Below, piece by piece: positions 8,087 to 18,373 of a stretch of DNA of 64,000 bases. Numbering within the stretch: the first letter of the stretch is position 1; every line of letters starts with the position of its first letter. Both the position numbers and the translations under genes were made by a program. The notes under the pieces are model-generated. The model searched no databases and was not told the origin of the DNA. It saw nothing but the letters and a program-made list of their open reading frames with translations. Source of the DNA: DYFT01 sp041695085 (lineage in GTDB: Bacteria; Bacteroidota; Ignavibacteria; UBA10030); the NCBI GenBank assembly GCA_041695085.1, contig JBGFRO010000003.1, forward strand, positions 184,487 to 248,486, in the 5' to 3' direction.

Positions 8087-9895
8087 TCAACGTCCGCTCA
8101 GTACTATTCGGTAATCAAGCGGACCGAGATGGAGAGTGATCTGTTGAGAGGATGGGTGTATAGGGGTTCCCGAAAAATACTCGCGATAGGGTGGCTTCAT
8201 GTCACCGGGCAGTGTGAGCGTGACCGACTTCGGCTCGCGACCAAAGTTGATCACCACCAACACGTCGTCACCATCGGTGCGACGTAGAAAAGCAAGCATC
8301 TTCGATCCGGCCTCATGCTGAAGACTCTGGTACGTTCCACGACGCAAGGCCGGATGCGCGTGGCGAAGAGTTCCGATTTTTCTGAAGAACTCGCGCACAT
8401 CTTTGTTTTTGGACCAGTCAATTTCTACCTTCTCGAACAAATCGAGTCTCCTCTCGTTGCCAACCTCTTCTCCATTGTAGATGAGGGGGACACCCGGGAA
8501 GGTGAACGCAAGCAAAGCGGTTGCCTTAGCCCCTTGTGGAGTGAACTTCACGGTTGCCGGTGCATCCCATGCATTCTTATCGTGATTGGTGTTGAACCTC
8601 ATGCGCAGCGAACCTTGCGGGAACCGTCGTGCCTCGTTCAACAGGATGTCGTCAAAGACCTTCACCGGCGTGGAGCCGTGTATGACTTTGTCGAGCACGT
8701 CGTAGAAGTTCCAGGAGTACGTCAGGTCAAATGCCTCCACGTGATGTTCAGGCAGAGTTCCTTCAGAGAGCATCATCACCGGTTTGATTTTATCCAGCTC
8801 TTTCCGCGCACGTTCCCAGAAGTCGGTCGGCACCATCTCCGCCACGTCACATCGATAGCCGTCAATGTCGAACTCCTTCACCCAGTAGCGCATCATCTCG
8901 ATCATGTATTTGCGCAGCTCATGGTGATTGTAGTTCAGATCGGCCACATCGTGCCAATCAGCATTGGGTGAAACGATGGCGCCCTGACGGTCGGTTGTGT
9001 ACCAATCGGGATGCTCCATAATCAGCTTCGCATCCCATGCCGTATGGTTGGCAACGAGATCAATGATGATCTTCATACCATGCGCGTGAACACTTTTGAC
9101 AAGCGAACGGAAGTCTTCTTTTGTCCCAAAGGCCGGGTTCACTTCGTAGTAGTCCTGCACGGCGTAGGGACTTCCGAGCGTTCCCTTGCGATTCAGTTCA
9201 CCGACCGGATGGATCGGCATCAGCCACACGACGGTGACGCCGAGGTCTTTCAATTCCGGCAAGCGTCGCTCGAGAGCCTTGAAGGTTCCCTCCTTCGAAA
9301 ACGAACGGAGATACACTTCATAAATCACGGCATCCTTCACCCATTCTTCGCTCGGTCGCGCCGGAAGATCGGCAAAGGGCGTCCGCATGAGCCTCTCCAC
9401 TTCACGCATCGGCACAAGCGAGATGGGCTTGTAAATCCCCCCGGGGCCGGAGTAATCGTGCACACGAATGACAAGCAAGTTCTCACCGTCGCGCACGGCA
9501 TCCGTGAGCTCAAAATAGAACGGCTCACTATAGCCGACGTGCCCTCCGACGTGTTTTCCGTTGATCCACACCTCTGCATCATCATCGACGCCGCCGAAAA
9601 ACAGGGCCAAGGAAGATTCGGCTGATGCAACGGTAAAGCGCGTCATAAACCATCCCGTACCATCGTACCCTTCAAGGTTGTATCTGTCCCAATACTCTGG
9701 TACGATCACCTCTGCCCAATCCGAACGATCCCACGATTCCTCGTACCACCCTTCTTCGGTACCGCGATCGAGGGTATCAACCTTGAAGTACCATGGACCA
9801 TCTAATTGCATAGTTTGCTCCTTTCGTGATGAGCAACTTAGAATGAGCAATGGGAGAACTACAATCGTATGGAACAAATAGAGAAAGGATTTCAA
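8087..9895 (-). CDS. GH13 alpha-amylase-family glycosidase with N-terminal jelly-roll domain (lipoprotein)
   Basis: The product is 602 residues. It has a lipoprotein-type signal peptide (LLILSCSS, Cys at about residue 21). A beta-galactosidase-like sugar-binding sandwich follows (about 30-165, with WFMTRFTV and HVGGHVGYSEPFYFEL). Then comes a GH13 barrel with region I (DLVANH), region II (GYRCDVAEM), the acid/base glutamate in VMMLSEGTL, and region IV (FNTNHDKN). All catalytic residues are present. It is the last gene of the leftward MalEFG-type transporter cluster and probably hydrolyses maltodextrins or cyclodextrins at the cell surface or in the periplasm. The exact specificity is unknown. 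Confidence 0.9.
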   Translation of the reverse strand: MKSFLYLFHTIVVLPLLILSCSSRKEQTMQLDGPWYFKVDTLDRGTEEGWYEESWDRSDWAEVIVPEYWDRYNLEGYDGTGWFMTRFTVASAESSLALFFGGVDDDAEVWINGKHVGGHVGYSEPFYFELTDAVRDGENLLVIRVHDYSGPGGIYKPISLVPMREVERLMRTPFADLPARPSEEWVKDAVIYEVYLRSFSKEGTFKALERRLPELKDLGVTVVWLMPIHPVGELNRKGTLGSPYAVQDYYEVNPAFGTKEDFRSLVKSVHAHGMKIIIDLVANHTAWDAKLIMEHPDWYTTDRQGAIVSPNADWHDVADLNYNHHELRKYMIEMMRYWVKEFDIDGYRCDVAEMVPTDFWERARKELDKIKPVMMLSEGTLPEHHVEAFDLTYSWNFYDVLDKVIHGSTPVKVFDDILLNEARRFPQGSLRMRFNTNHDKNAWDAPATVKFTPQGAKATALLAFTFPGVPLIYNGEEVGNERRLDLFEKVEIDWSKNKDVREFFRKIGTLRHAHPALRRGTYQSLQHEAGSKMLAFLRRTDGDDVLVVINFGREPKSVTLTLPGDMKPPYREYFSGTPIHPSSQQITLHLGPLDYRIVLSGR

Positions 9896-9962
9896 GGGGT
9901 CATCTCCAAAAAGTGATGAAAGATTTCAACTACAGTTATCGCAGCCAAAATCGATACAGACA

Positions 9963-10808
9963 TCATCCTTTCACGCTTCCGAGAGTTAATCCGGAGACCA
10001 GCCATCTACTTAACGAGAGAAAGAGCACAACAACGGGAACCATCACGATGATCGATGCGGCTCCATACATTCCCCACTCTGTGCTCATGCTCGATTCAAA
10101 CGATCTGAGACCGATCGGGAGCGTCCATAAGGCGCTGTCCTGTAAGATCTGCGCCGCCACAAGGTATTCAGACCACGCAGTCATAAACGAGAAGAGCGCT
10201 GTGATGACCAACGCGGGTGCAGCGAGCGGCAAGATCACCCGGAAGAACGCCATAAAGTGCGTGCACCCATCGATACGCGCCGCCTCCTCCAGACTCGTCG
10301 GAATGGTATCGTAATATCCCTTCATCGTCCAAATGCAAAACGGCAAGGCAGTGGCCGAATAGACAATGACGATACCAAGATAGGTATTGATGAGGCCAAG
10401 GTGAATCAGCATGATGTACATCGGCAACAAAAGCATGGTTGCCGGGAACATCTGCGTTGTGAGCAAACTCAGCAGTCCGATTTTTCGACCGAGGAAGCGA
10501 AAGCGCGAGAACCCATATCCAGCCATGGAAGCAAACACAACACCGGTGAGCGTGACGGCAAGCGAGACGAACGTGCTGTTCCACAGCCACAAGAGAAATT
10601 CCCGTTCCGTGAAGAGACGCACGTAGTTTTCAAACGTTGCATTTTCGGGAATCAACTCCAGCGATGTCGATAACAGCTGATCCCCCGGCCGCAGCGAAAT
10701 ATTCACCACCTGCCAAATGGGAAAAACGGCAATCAGCACGAACACAAGCAAGATACCGTGTGAGAACAGACTGTTCAGGAGCTTCGTTCTGCGTCGTTGC
10801 ACCGCCAT
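9963..10808 (-). CDS. ABC sugar-transporter permease, MalG-like
   Basis: This 281-residue permease has about six membrane spans. It carries the EAA loop EEAARIDGCTHFMAFFRVIL that contacts the ATPase, followed by LPLAAPALVITALFSFM. It reads directly after the MalF-like gene (12 bp gap) and before a GH13 gene. No ATPase (MalK/MsmX) gene is in the window, so the transporter presumably uses a shared ATPase encoded elsewhere. The substrate is inferred from neighbours to be maltodextrin or a related alpha-glucan oligosaccharide. Confidence 0.92.
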   Translation of the reverse strand: MAVQRRRTKLLNSLFSHGILLVFVLIAVFPIWQVVNISLRPGDQLLSTSLELIPENATFENYVRLFTEREFLLWLWNSTFVSLAVTLTGVVFASMAGYGFSRFRFLGRKIGLLSLLTTQMFPATMLLLPMYIMLIHLGLINTYLGIVIVYSATALPFCIWTMKGYYDTIPTSLEEAARIDGCTHFMAFFRVILPLAAPALVITALFSFMTAWSEYLVAAQILQDSALWTLPIGLRSFESSMSTEWGMYGAASIIVMVPVVVLFLSLSRWLVSGLTLGSVKG

Positions 10809-10820
10809 AGTTCCTTACTC

Positions 10821-11747
10821 TCAGTATGCCGGTTCCGTTGCTTTCGATTGTTTCATAATTGCCAAACTGAACACCAGCAAGATGAAAAAGATAACGATCG
10901 ACAAGGCGGCCGCATAGCTGAAACTGTAAAAGTTGAATGCCGCCTTGTACACGAACGACACGAGAATGTGGGTGTTGTCGGAGGGCTCTCCGCCATTGCT
11001 CACCAGCCAGACGATGTTCAGGTTGTTGAAGGTCCACACCGTACCGAGCGTGATCGCGGGAATCATGACGGGGCGGATGAGAGGCAAGGTGATGTTTTTC
11101 AGTTTTCTCCACCACGAGGCGCCGTCGATTTCGGCTGCTTCATACACTTCGTGGGGAATGCTCTGTAACGCACCGAGCGCCACGACCATCATAAATGGAA
11201 ACCCAAGCCAGACATTGGTCAGAATGCAAGCGAGGAATGCTTCCGTCGGACTACGGAGCCACTCAACCGCCGGAAGTCCCAGATATTTTGTGATGATGAG
11301 ATTGATAGAGCCGTACTCATAATTGAACATTCCGCGCCACGTTAGTGCCACGATGTACTGGGGAATCGCCCAAGGCAGGATCAGCAGTGTTCGATAGATT
11401 GATTTCCCTTTGAGATGTTGATTCAAGATCAAGGCCAAAAACAGACCGATCACGACGTGAAAGAAGACATTGACCACGGTCCAGATGACCGTCTTTGCAA
11501 ACACGGTGTAGAAGTCGGGCTGCGAAGGCTCGGTAAATATCTTGACGAATTGGCGTAAGCCGATGAACTCCCAGTCGCGAATTCGGTTTAAATTCATATT
11601 GCCGAACGCCAACAAGAAGTTGTAGATGAACGGATAGAACACCACCGCCGCCAGCAGCAGGAAGGAAGGTACAACGAGGAAGGCAATAAAGAGTCTGGTG
11701 CGGTTCAAAGTCGTACGTTCTAGGTCAATAGGTTGGCACGTTCTCAA
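10821..11747 (-). CDS. ABC sugar-transporter permease, MalF-like
   Basis: The 308-residue protein has an N-terminal membrane helix (LFIAFLVVPSFLLLAAVVF) and further hydrophobic spans. Its EAA motif is YEAAEIDGASWWRKLKNITL followed by PLIRPVMIPA. It lies between the solute-binding protein gene and the MalG-like permease, in the standard MalE-F-G order. Length and motifs are normal for the family. Confidence 0.92.
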   Translation of the reverse strand: MRTCQPIDLERTTLNRTRLFIAFLVVPSFLLLAAVVFYPFIYNFLLAFGNMNLNRIRDWEFIGLRQFVKIFTEPSQPDFYTVFAKTVIWTVVNVFFHVVIGLFLALILNQHLKGKSIYRTLLILPWAIPQYIVALTWRGMFNYEYGSINLIITKYLGLPAVEWLRSPTEAFLACILTNVWLGFPFMMVVALGALQSIPHEVYEAAEIDGASWWRKLKNITLPLIRPVMIPAITLGTVWTFNNLNIVWLVSNGGEPSDNTHILVSFVYKAAFNFYSFSYAAALSIVIFFILLVFSLAIMKQSKATEPAY

Positions 11748-11788
11748 TCAAGGGGAAATTCCTGCGGACGAAGATTGCTGTTTGTATC

Positions 11789-13060
11789 TCACTCATTCAT
11801 CTCGCGAATCTTCCTCAGCGCCAGCAGCTGCATCTCGCGGGCGGCTTCTTCTGGCGACTTCGCTCCTCCCATCACGGCCTGGTAGCCGGGGCGCATGGCA
11901 TCCCACACGGCTCGCATCTCAGGAACGACCGGCATTGGTCTACCACGCTTGATCTGCAACAGCGAGTTCTGCAGGTTTTCGTTCGCCACAATCTCCGGAT
12001 GGCGATAGAGAGAAACGCGAGTCGGAGCCGTGTTCAACGCCCGCACGGTCTCCATTTGGCTTTCTTCCGAAAGCAAAAACTTCAGAAAATGAAGGACCAA
12101 TGGCAGCTTCTCATCCGTTACATTGATGTTGATCGAAAAACCCTTGGGCGACGTCATCGGAGCACACCAAAGACCTGTCTCCGTAATCATCGGAAGTGGA
12201 GCAATTCCAAGATCAATGCCCCGCTGAGCATACCCAGCCCAGGACCAATCACCATTAATTAACATTGCCGCCTTGCCATCCTTGAAAAGCGCGTCGGCAA
12301 TTTCATAATCTGCTTCGTTTGGGACAATCTTCTCCTCATCACGCAAACGGCGGACAAATTTTAACGCGTTGATCATGGAAGGATTGTCGAGCGAAGGGGT
12401 CACTCCATCTTCTTCAAAGACCCAGCCTCCGAAGCCAGTATAGAAGGGAATGAAGAAAAACGGCTCGATGTAGTTCCAAGTGATGCCGTAGACATGTGGG
12501 CGACCCGCCGTACTCCCATACTGTTCTTGAATGGCCTTCGATAAGCCAATTAATTCCTTATCAGTTGAGGGTGGGGTTTGAACATACTTCTTATTGTAGA
12601 CAAGGGCGAGGTGATTTCCGATCTTATCGGCAATTTGATAGAGATGTCCTTTATACCAAAGAAGAGATGCCGAATCGAATTCGGCGAGGTAACCCGCTGG
12701 AAATAAAGTCTCCAACGGTAGAATGCTTTTCGTTGCTTCATACACCCCCACCGGATCGGATGGGCCGTAGACAAGGTCGGGACCCTGCCCCGCAAGTGCC
12801 GCAATGATGTATGCACTCCGGAGCACCTCAGTCTCCTTGAAAAGCTCGATGATCTCGATATCGGGATTCTGCTCTCTGTAACGTGCGATGAGGCGTTGGA
12901 GAACTGCTTGCTCGTCGGGCCGCATTTGGTGCCAGACAACAATTCTTCTCGAGCCTTTATCGCTTCCTCCACAACCAAGCCCTCCAACCAGGGTTGAAAT
13001 GAGAAGCGCTACTCCTAAAGTAATAATTCTACTCCATCGCAAGAACATATTCAGTTTCAA
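11789..13060 (-). CDS. ABC transporter extracellular sugar-binding protein, MalE-like
   Basis: The 423-residue protein starts with a lipoprotein signal (LLISTLVGGLGCGGSDKGS, Cys near residue 30). It continues as a type 1 solute-binding fold, with IVVWHQMRPDEQAVLQRLIA at the start of the mature domain and the conserved SBP block FKDGKAAMLINGDWSWAGY. It would capture oligosaccharide in the periplasm and deliver it to the MalF/MalG permeases encoded next. The upstream neighbour is a GH57 enzyme, which supports an alpha-glucan substrate. Confidence 0.92.
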   Translation of the reverse strand: MKLNMFLRWSRIITLGVALLISTLVGGLGCGGSDKGSRRIVVWHQMRPDEQAVLQRLIARYREQNPDIEIIELFKETEVLRSAYIIAALAGQGPDLVYGPSDPVGVYEATKSILPLETLFPAGYLAEFDSASLLWYKGHLYQIADKIGNHLALVYNKKYVQTPPSTDKELIGLSKAIQEQYGSTAGRPHVYGITWNYIEPFFFIPFYTGFGGWVFEEDGVTPSLDNPSMINALKFVRRLRDEEKIVPNEADYEIADALFKDGKAAMLINGDWSWAGYAQRGIDLGIAPLPMITETGLWCAPMTSPKGFSININVTDEKLPLVLHFLKFLLSEESQMETVRALNTAPTRVSLYRHPEIVANENLQNSLLQIKRGRPMPVVPEMRAVWDAMRPGYQAVMGGAKSPEEAAREMQLLALRKIREMNE

Positions 13061-13074
13061 GCATTTAACTCAAC

Positions 13075-15294
13075 TCATATCTGACCAAATATATCGTGAA
13101 TTAACTGCCTTTCACCAGGTTGGGCCGTAATCTTAACACGACGGTTCTGGATCGGGAACTCCTCCCCCGGGCTCCAACTCCCCTCCGCTCCACTGTTTGT
13201 GTATTTGTACTCAATCTCCAAACCGGGGGGGAGCATGAGCTCCAATGACCAGATTCCATCCCCTTTTTCGTCACCGTGCGTCCCGTCATCGTACATCCTG
13301 ACCTTGTTCGGAACCCAATTTCCCAACTGCTCGATATTACCAACGATGTAGATAGCCTTTCGGACATACGTTGCTCGAGCATCCACCTGAAAAACTACCG
13401 TCACCAAGTCCTCCCTACTCTGCGCCATCGTTCCCTGAGACGGAAGGGGCGCTATACCAGTGCTTCGAATAATCGGTTCGAACCGACGCTCCGGCAGCTT
13501 TCCCCCTGCAAGTCGTCCGAATCTATAAACGTTGTTGAGATGAGTTATGTAGGCAACATCGAACGGTTTGTCACCGGAAGGAGCTGTCTGATCCGTCCCA
13601 TACCACCAAAACCAGTCCGAGCCCTCCGCCGCATACAGGGATTCCCACGCCAAGTACGCATACCACGCTTGCGTTTTCTTCTTGCGTGGGGTTGCTTGCG
13701 AATCGGGTTGCTTTAGACCCGATTCTGCCAAGTCGTTGCGTACCGTAAGAAGGTACTCCCATGCCCTGTTCTCCTCCTCTTCCCCAATCCAGGTATCATA
13801 ATTTGCATTGATCCACGATCCGGGCCATAGCCACTCAAGCTTCGGCAGCGTTTCGATAGGATGGGCCGGAATACCTCGTCTTTCGTTTCCTCGGAGATAT
13901 TCGGTAACCGACGTTGTCACGACTTTCCGTTCGTCGTGAAGCTGCGAGAGTTTACGATAAAGGGAGTGGAGGAACTCCTTCCCGTCGTTGTCGTACCGGT
14001 ACCATTCCCATGCATTCTCTCCATCGAGAATAACAGTAAGAAGCCGATCAGGTTGTCCTTCCGTCGGTGCGGAACGAAGAACATGCCGGATGAAATCCTC
14101 CGCGGCCTCCTCGCCTCTCAAGTGTTGATAGACAAAACCAATCTTATCGGATAATTCCGTGTCACGAAACACTATGACGACCTTCTCTTCTTTCTTGTGA
14201 TCCGTCGAAATGGCGTACGGATAGAACTTCGGTAGGTTCGAAGGTCTCGACCGCGCCAGGACCTTCTCGTCAGTAGCAATCCATTCAATCTTATTTTTGC
14301 CGAAGACAGGTACGATGTCGTGAGCGACGGCGCCTTCTGCGGGCCACATTCCGGTGGGTCGTCTTCCGAATTGCTTTCGGTAGAAAATAACCGCTTTCGC
14401 TACCTGCGCCACGGCGTCCTCCGGGAAGTGATACCGGGAGGGCATAGGGTCGTTGGGCTGACAGATCTTCGCAAGATCGCTATCGAAGATTAACGGTAGG
14501 ATGGGATGATAATATGGGGTTGTGATGATTTCGAGTTGACCGGTCTTTTTCTCGGGCCTGTACATCAACTTCTTGTGAAGCGGAACGATCGCGGCTAACA
14601 CCTTGTACGTCTCCACGACGATTCGATTACAGTCCTCTTGTGTGATGTTCTTCCTGAGACGATACGTTCCATCCGTCTCTTTCTTTACAAGGTCCTGAAG
14701 GTCAATCGTCTCTCCCGTCGCGAGCGTGATCGTTCCCTCCAGGAAATCAGGATCAAAATAAGCCAAATAGAACCAGAAGATTATTTCACGGAGGTCTTGC
14801 TCTGTCAAACCGGCTTTACCACTCGCTTTGTATTTCTCTTTGAGCGCCTTATACTCGGGGAATCGGTCGAGCATCACATTGCTCACTCCAAAAGCGTTCC
14901 AAACGTTCGTTAGAAGAAACTGGAGATCGCGTTCGTTATAGAGACTCGCGGGCTTCAAGGCTAAATCGATCCACGGATCTGTCCTTCCGCCAAACTTCTC
15001 AAAATATTTGTCGGCATTGATTCGATTGTTCTTCAGATCGACAAAGGGCTTCAGTCGAGCCACATAATACTCTTCCAGCTGCTGAAGCAACGAGGAGGTG
15101 AGGTTGACGGTGCAGTGGATGTTGGGATATCTCTCCAGAATGGCCGCCATGTCATAGTAATCTTTCGTACCGTGGGTGCGGACCCAGGGACCCTGGAGTT
15201 GATCGCTGGCGGGATCGAGGTACAACGGCTGATGTTGGTGCCAAATGATGTTCAGGTAGAGTGTCGGCATGTTGCGTTGCGGGCTCTCAATCAT
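13075..15294 (-). CDS. Glycoside hydrolase family 57 with C-terminal starch-binding domain
   Basis: The product is 739 residues, or 731 if it starts at the Met at 15270, which places the family motif YLNIIWHQHQPLY near the N-terminus. GH57 features are HQHQP, the nucleophile motif GMWPAEGAVAHDIVP and the aspartate block ILDGENAWEWY. There is no signal peptide, so the enzyme is probably intracellular. The last ~100 residues (VTVVFQVDARATYV, IYIVGNIEQLGNW, WSLELMLPPGLEIEYKY) look like a CBM20-type starch-binding module. Probable roles are alpha-amylase, amylopullulanase or branching activity on imported dextrins. It lies 15 bp upstream of the solute-binding protein gene, in the same unit. Confidence 0.88.
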   Translation of the reverse strand: MIESPQRNMPTLYLNIIWHQHQPLYLDPASDQLQGPWVRTHGTKDYYDMAAILERYPNIHCTVNLTSSLLQQLEEYYVARLKPFVDLKNNRINADKYFEKFGGRTDPWIDLALKPASLYNERDLQFLLTNVWNAFGVSNVMLDRFPEYKALKEKYKASGKAGLTEQDLREIIFWFYLAYFDPDFLEGTITLATGETIDLQDLVKKETDGTYRLRKNITQEDCNRIVVETYKVLAAIVPLHKKLMYRPEKKTGQLEIITTPYYHPILPLIFDSDLAKICQPNDPMPSRYHFPEDAVAQVAKAVIFYRKQFGRRPTGMWPAEGAVAHDIVPVFGKNKIEWIATDEKVLARSRPSNLPKFYPYAISTDHKKEEKVVIVFRDTELSDKIGFVYQHLRGEEAAEDFIRHVLRSAPTEGQPDRLLTVILDGENAWEWYRYDNDGKEFLHSLYRKLSQLHDERKVVTTSVTEYLRGNERRGIPAHPIETLPKLEWLWPGSWINANYDTWIGEEEENRAWEYLLTVRNDLAESGLKQPDSQATPRKKKTQAWYAYLAWESLYAAEGSDWFWWYGTDQTAPSGDKPFDVAYITHLNNVYRFGRLAGGKLPERRFEPIIRSTGIAPLPSQGTMAQSREDLVTVVFQVDARATYVRKAIYIVGNIEQLGNWVPNKVRMYDDGTHGDEKGDGIWSLELMLPPGLEIEYKYTNSGAEGSWSPGEEFPIQNRRVKITAQPGERQLIHDIFGQI

Positions 15295-15385
15295 CGAGAG
15301 CGTTTGGGTTCACTGGGAGATGTACGGCAAGCAATATAGACAAACAAACGGTCAGAAGATATTCTGTGCATCGCAAAAGCATCAA

Positions 15386-18373
15386 CTATCGAATGAGGAG
15401 CAGTTTGCGCGTCTGCACAGAATGGCCGGCTGAAAAACGAAGCAAATACATCCCGCTGGCAACATACTCTCCTTTCGAGTCCCGTCCCTCCCAATCGACC
15501 GTGTACGTCCCCGGAGCATACACTCCTTGCCTGAGCGTAAGGATCTCTTTCCCCAACGTCGAATACACCTTTAAACTAATGTCCGCAGTACGGGGAATTT
15601 CAAACTGGATGCGCGTTAGCGAATTGAAAGGATTGGGGTAATTTTGATACAAGCGAAATTCTCTCGGCACCAACTCCTTTGCCTCATCCCTCTCAACCGA
15701 AACGAGCACAGGCAGGTTAAGGCGTTTGAGTGTATCGGAAAGAACAAACACGGCGCTCCCGAACGGCTTCAACCGGAACGCGAGTGTCGCACTCCCGTTG
15801 ACAAAGGAAAGGTGATACGTTGTGTCGTTGTAGATATCATTCGCATAGGCTATCGAGCCACTGACGATCGGAGCCGCGAGGACCGATCCGTCCAGGGTGA
15901 GATTGACCTGGCGTTCATTATACGTCACATTCACAGCAACAACGCCATTCTCCCGCGGATAGGGGCGAGCAAACGCGTAGACGCCGGTCGGCACAGACGT
16001 GAACCGAATCAGCTGTTGAGTTGAAAACGCGGAAAATTGAGCGCGCAGATGAGCAAGCTTTTGATAATGAGGAGTCAACAGCGGCCTGCCGGGGGTATTC
16101 CAGATAATCACTCCTCGCCGTCTCTGGTCGTAGCCGTGGATGCCCAACCCGAACCCAACCTCCTGCCCGGAGTAAATCATCGGAATGCCCGGAACCGTGA
16201 AGAGAACGGTCGCAACGGGCATGGTCAATTCATAGGAACCATAGATATGAGCGATCCTATCCTCATCATGATTCTCCATGAACCGGAAATAGGAAGAATT
16301 GGGTCCGGGATTGTAACCTGCGTTGTGCACAAGATTGTGGAAGTTGTCAAGCGATCGTGAGTAAAATGGTTTTATCCCTCCCCAGTAGAGGTTCCAATCA
16401 TATCCTGAATCAGCACCCCCATGTTGATCTGCGTAAATCACTTCCGTGCCTGGCCCTGTCCCGTCGTCCTCAGCGAGCAAGAAAATATCGGGCTTGATGT
16501 GCCGTAATGCTCTGCGCAAAGCCGCTCCGACAGTCTGTTCCCCGTACCGTCGCCGCGGCCCCCAATAGACATCGTAGCGATAGCCGTCGAGGTTGAATTC
16601 TTTGATCCATGATTTGTAGACTTCCGTCATGTAGTGATGAGCGTCGATGTCAGACCAGTTATAGTTGAGGAGCTGCTCGGAGAACCCACAGTAGTAATTG
16701 AAGCCATCGGGTGTGAGGCAATCCCCGAGGCTATTCGTGTTGGTCGTGATGGTGCGGTGTTCATAGAAATCCCAATACGGAGAGTTCTCGCGATAGGTCT
16801 TCGCTTCCTGTGCAAAGGGATGCATGAAGCTTGTGTGGTTCGGCGTCACATCCAGAATCACCTTCAAGCCGTGCAGATGCGCTTGGCGGACGAAGTTCTT
16901 GAAGTCCTCGTTCGTCCCGTATTCCGGAGCAACCTTGTGGAAGTTTTTGATATTGTAGCCTGTTCCAACAGTGTTATTCATAGGAAAGGCGTTTTCCATC
17001 ACGGGCATCACCCAGAGGATATTCACGCCCAAACTTTTGAAGTAGGGAAGAAATGGAAGCGCCGCGTTGATCGTCCCTTCCGGTGTAAGCGATTTGAAAA
17101 AGAGCTCGTACACCCGTCCCTTTTTCACCCACTGCGGGACGGTTGCCAGCGTCGTGTTTTGGAAGGAGCCATCTTTCAGGATCGTGAAATAGTTCCGCGT
17201 GGTGTCCCTGTTCCCGTCCGGATCGCGTGCGATGAGACCGAAGAAATACTCCCCCGGCGTTGTCGGTTTCGCGATGGTGATCATGGGGCTCGTACTCGAA
17301 GCGACGCCGGGTACCGGCTGCGGATTCGCTGGGTCGACGAACCACTGAAATGTCAACCGTCCGGTTTGTCCAGAGTCAGGGTCGGTGCTCTGGGCGGCGC
17401 TGAGAACGATCTGCGAGCTGGAAGCTTCAAACGCAATGCGCGCCGTCGGGGTGTGATTGACAACGTAGGTGAACGTTACCGGCTGTGATTGCCTGAGCAC
17501 ACCGTTACTATCCCGCACGATAGCCTTGAATGTATTGAGTCCCTCCTTCAGACTACCCACGACTCGAAATCGGCCGCCTGTCGCGCGTGCGGTGAGCGTG
17601 TCAAGGTCGTTCCGAATAATCTTCACATCGTTGCGCGACGTGTCTTGGACAATTCCGTACAGCGTTCGCTGTGGATTCCTCGTCGTGAAGTTGCCGCGGT
17701 TGGTGATCTGCACAAACCCCGCCTGAACGGTAATCGTCACACTATCGATCGTGGTGCCAGCCTGTAACCGAACCGTATGTAGCCCATTCGCAAGTGGATC
17801 GGGAAGTCGGAACCGGAACTGCTTCGTGGTAGCATGATAGTACGCGCCGAGGTTTGAGTAGGTCCTGTCTCCCACCCTCAGCGATATGGACGACGTGTCC
17901 ACCGCTGAACCAACTTTTGGGAAAAGAAAGGCCGAGATTTCAGGCTTCTCTTCTCGTACAATTCCTGTCCGCTGGTTTGGAAGGAAATGGTAGATGGTTG
18001 GGTGCTTCACGTAGAGAATCGAGTTATCGTGGTCGGCTCTGTTGACGTGATGATTCAGCGGATCGTTCGGCCAGGGTCCACCGCCGATGCCGCTGTGGTA
18101 GAACTTGTACTGATATGCGCCGGGGATTCTGCCTCCCACATGTCCCCCCACTCTCAACCGCGCCGTGTAGGTCCAGAGGTTGTTGCCTGCATACGTCATG
18201 AACCACGCCGGCGGGTTTTGCCAGTTATCGGCCTCGCCACGCACTTCAAGTCCGACCGTTGAGGCTGGGGCCGAGTATCGAAACGTCACGTCAACGCTGT
18301 CTTGCGCCAAGAAAACGTCCGGTAATGCGAGAAAAAAAACGGTAACAATAACGACCATGCGAAACAACTTCAT
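15386..18373 (-). CDS. Secreted GH13 alpha-amylase with type IX sorting domain
   Basis: I place the start at the ATG at 18373, after GAGGAATG, because it opens a clean signal peptide (MVVIVTVFFLALPDVFLAQ). An upstream start would add about 59 residues that do not look like an exported N-terminus. The order is a CBM48-like domain, a second beta domain, an Ig/PKD-like domain (about 360-440), then a GH13 barrel with DVTPNH, GYRYDVYWG, LLAEDDG and FMENHDEDR, and a C-terminal sorting domain with YQNYPNPFN and SGMYLLRFSAG. The enzyme is probably surface-attached or released, cutting starch outside the cell. It sits upstream of the GH57/transporter unit. Confidence 0.88.
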   Translation of the reverse strand: MKLFRMVVIVTVFFLALPDVFLAQDSVDVTFRYSAPASTVGLEVRGEADNWQNPPAWFMTYAGNNLWTYTARLRVGGHVGGRIPGAYQYKFYHSGIGGGPWPNDPLNHHVNRADHDNSILYVKHPTIYHFLPNQRTGIVREEKPEISAFLFPKVGSAVDTSSISLRVGDRTYSNLGAYYHATTKQFRFRLPDPLANGLHTVRLQAGTTIDSVTITVQAGFVQITNRGNFTTRNPQRTLYGIVQDTSRNDVKIIRNDLDTLTARATGGRFRVVGSLKEGLNTFKAIVRDSNGVLRQSQPVTFTYVVNHTPTARIAFEASSSQIVLSAAQSTDPDSGQTGRLTFQWFVDPANPQPVPGVASSTSPMITIAKPTTPGEYFFGLIARDPDGNRDTTRNYFTILKDGSFQNTTLATVPQWVKKGRVYELFFKSLTPEGTINAALPFLPYFKSLGVNILWVMPVMENAFPMNNTVGTGYNIKNFHKVAPEYGTNEDFKNFVRQAHLHGLKVILDVTPNHTSFMHPFAQEAKTYRENSPYWDFYEHRTITTNTNSLGDCLTPDGFNYYCGFSEQLLNYNWSDIDAHHYMTEVYKSWIKEFNLDGYRYDVYWGPRRRYGEQTVGAALRRALRHIKPDIFLLAEDDGTGPGTEVIYADQHGGADSGYDWNLYWGGIKPFYSRSLDNFHNLVHNAGYNPGPNSSYFRFMENHDEDRIAHIYGSYELTMPVATVLFTVPGIPMIYSGQEVGFGLGIHGYDQRRRGVIIWNTPGRPLLTPHYQKLAHLRAQFSAFSTQQLIRFTSVPTGVYAFARPYPRENGVVAVNVTYNERQVNLTLDGSVLAAPIVSGSIAYANDIYNDTTYHLSFVNGSATLAFRLKPFGSAVFVLSDTLKRLNLPVLVSVERDEAKELVPREFRLYQNYPNPFNSLTRIQFEIPRTADISLKVYSTLGKEILTLRQGVYAPGTYTVDWEGRDSKGEYVASGMYLLRFSAGHSVQTRKLLLIR

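Noticed and set aside
9963..13060. A missing MalK gene hidden in the transporter cluster
   Set aside because: No Walker A or signature motif is found in any frame of the cluster; a shared ATPase elsewhere is more likely.
16634..17488. A 284-residue plus-strand frame
   Set aside because: It lies antisense inside the GH13 amylase gene and shows no family similarity.
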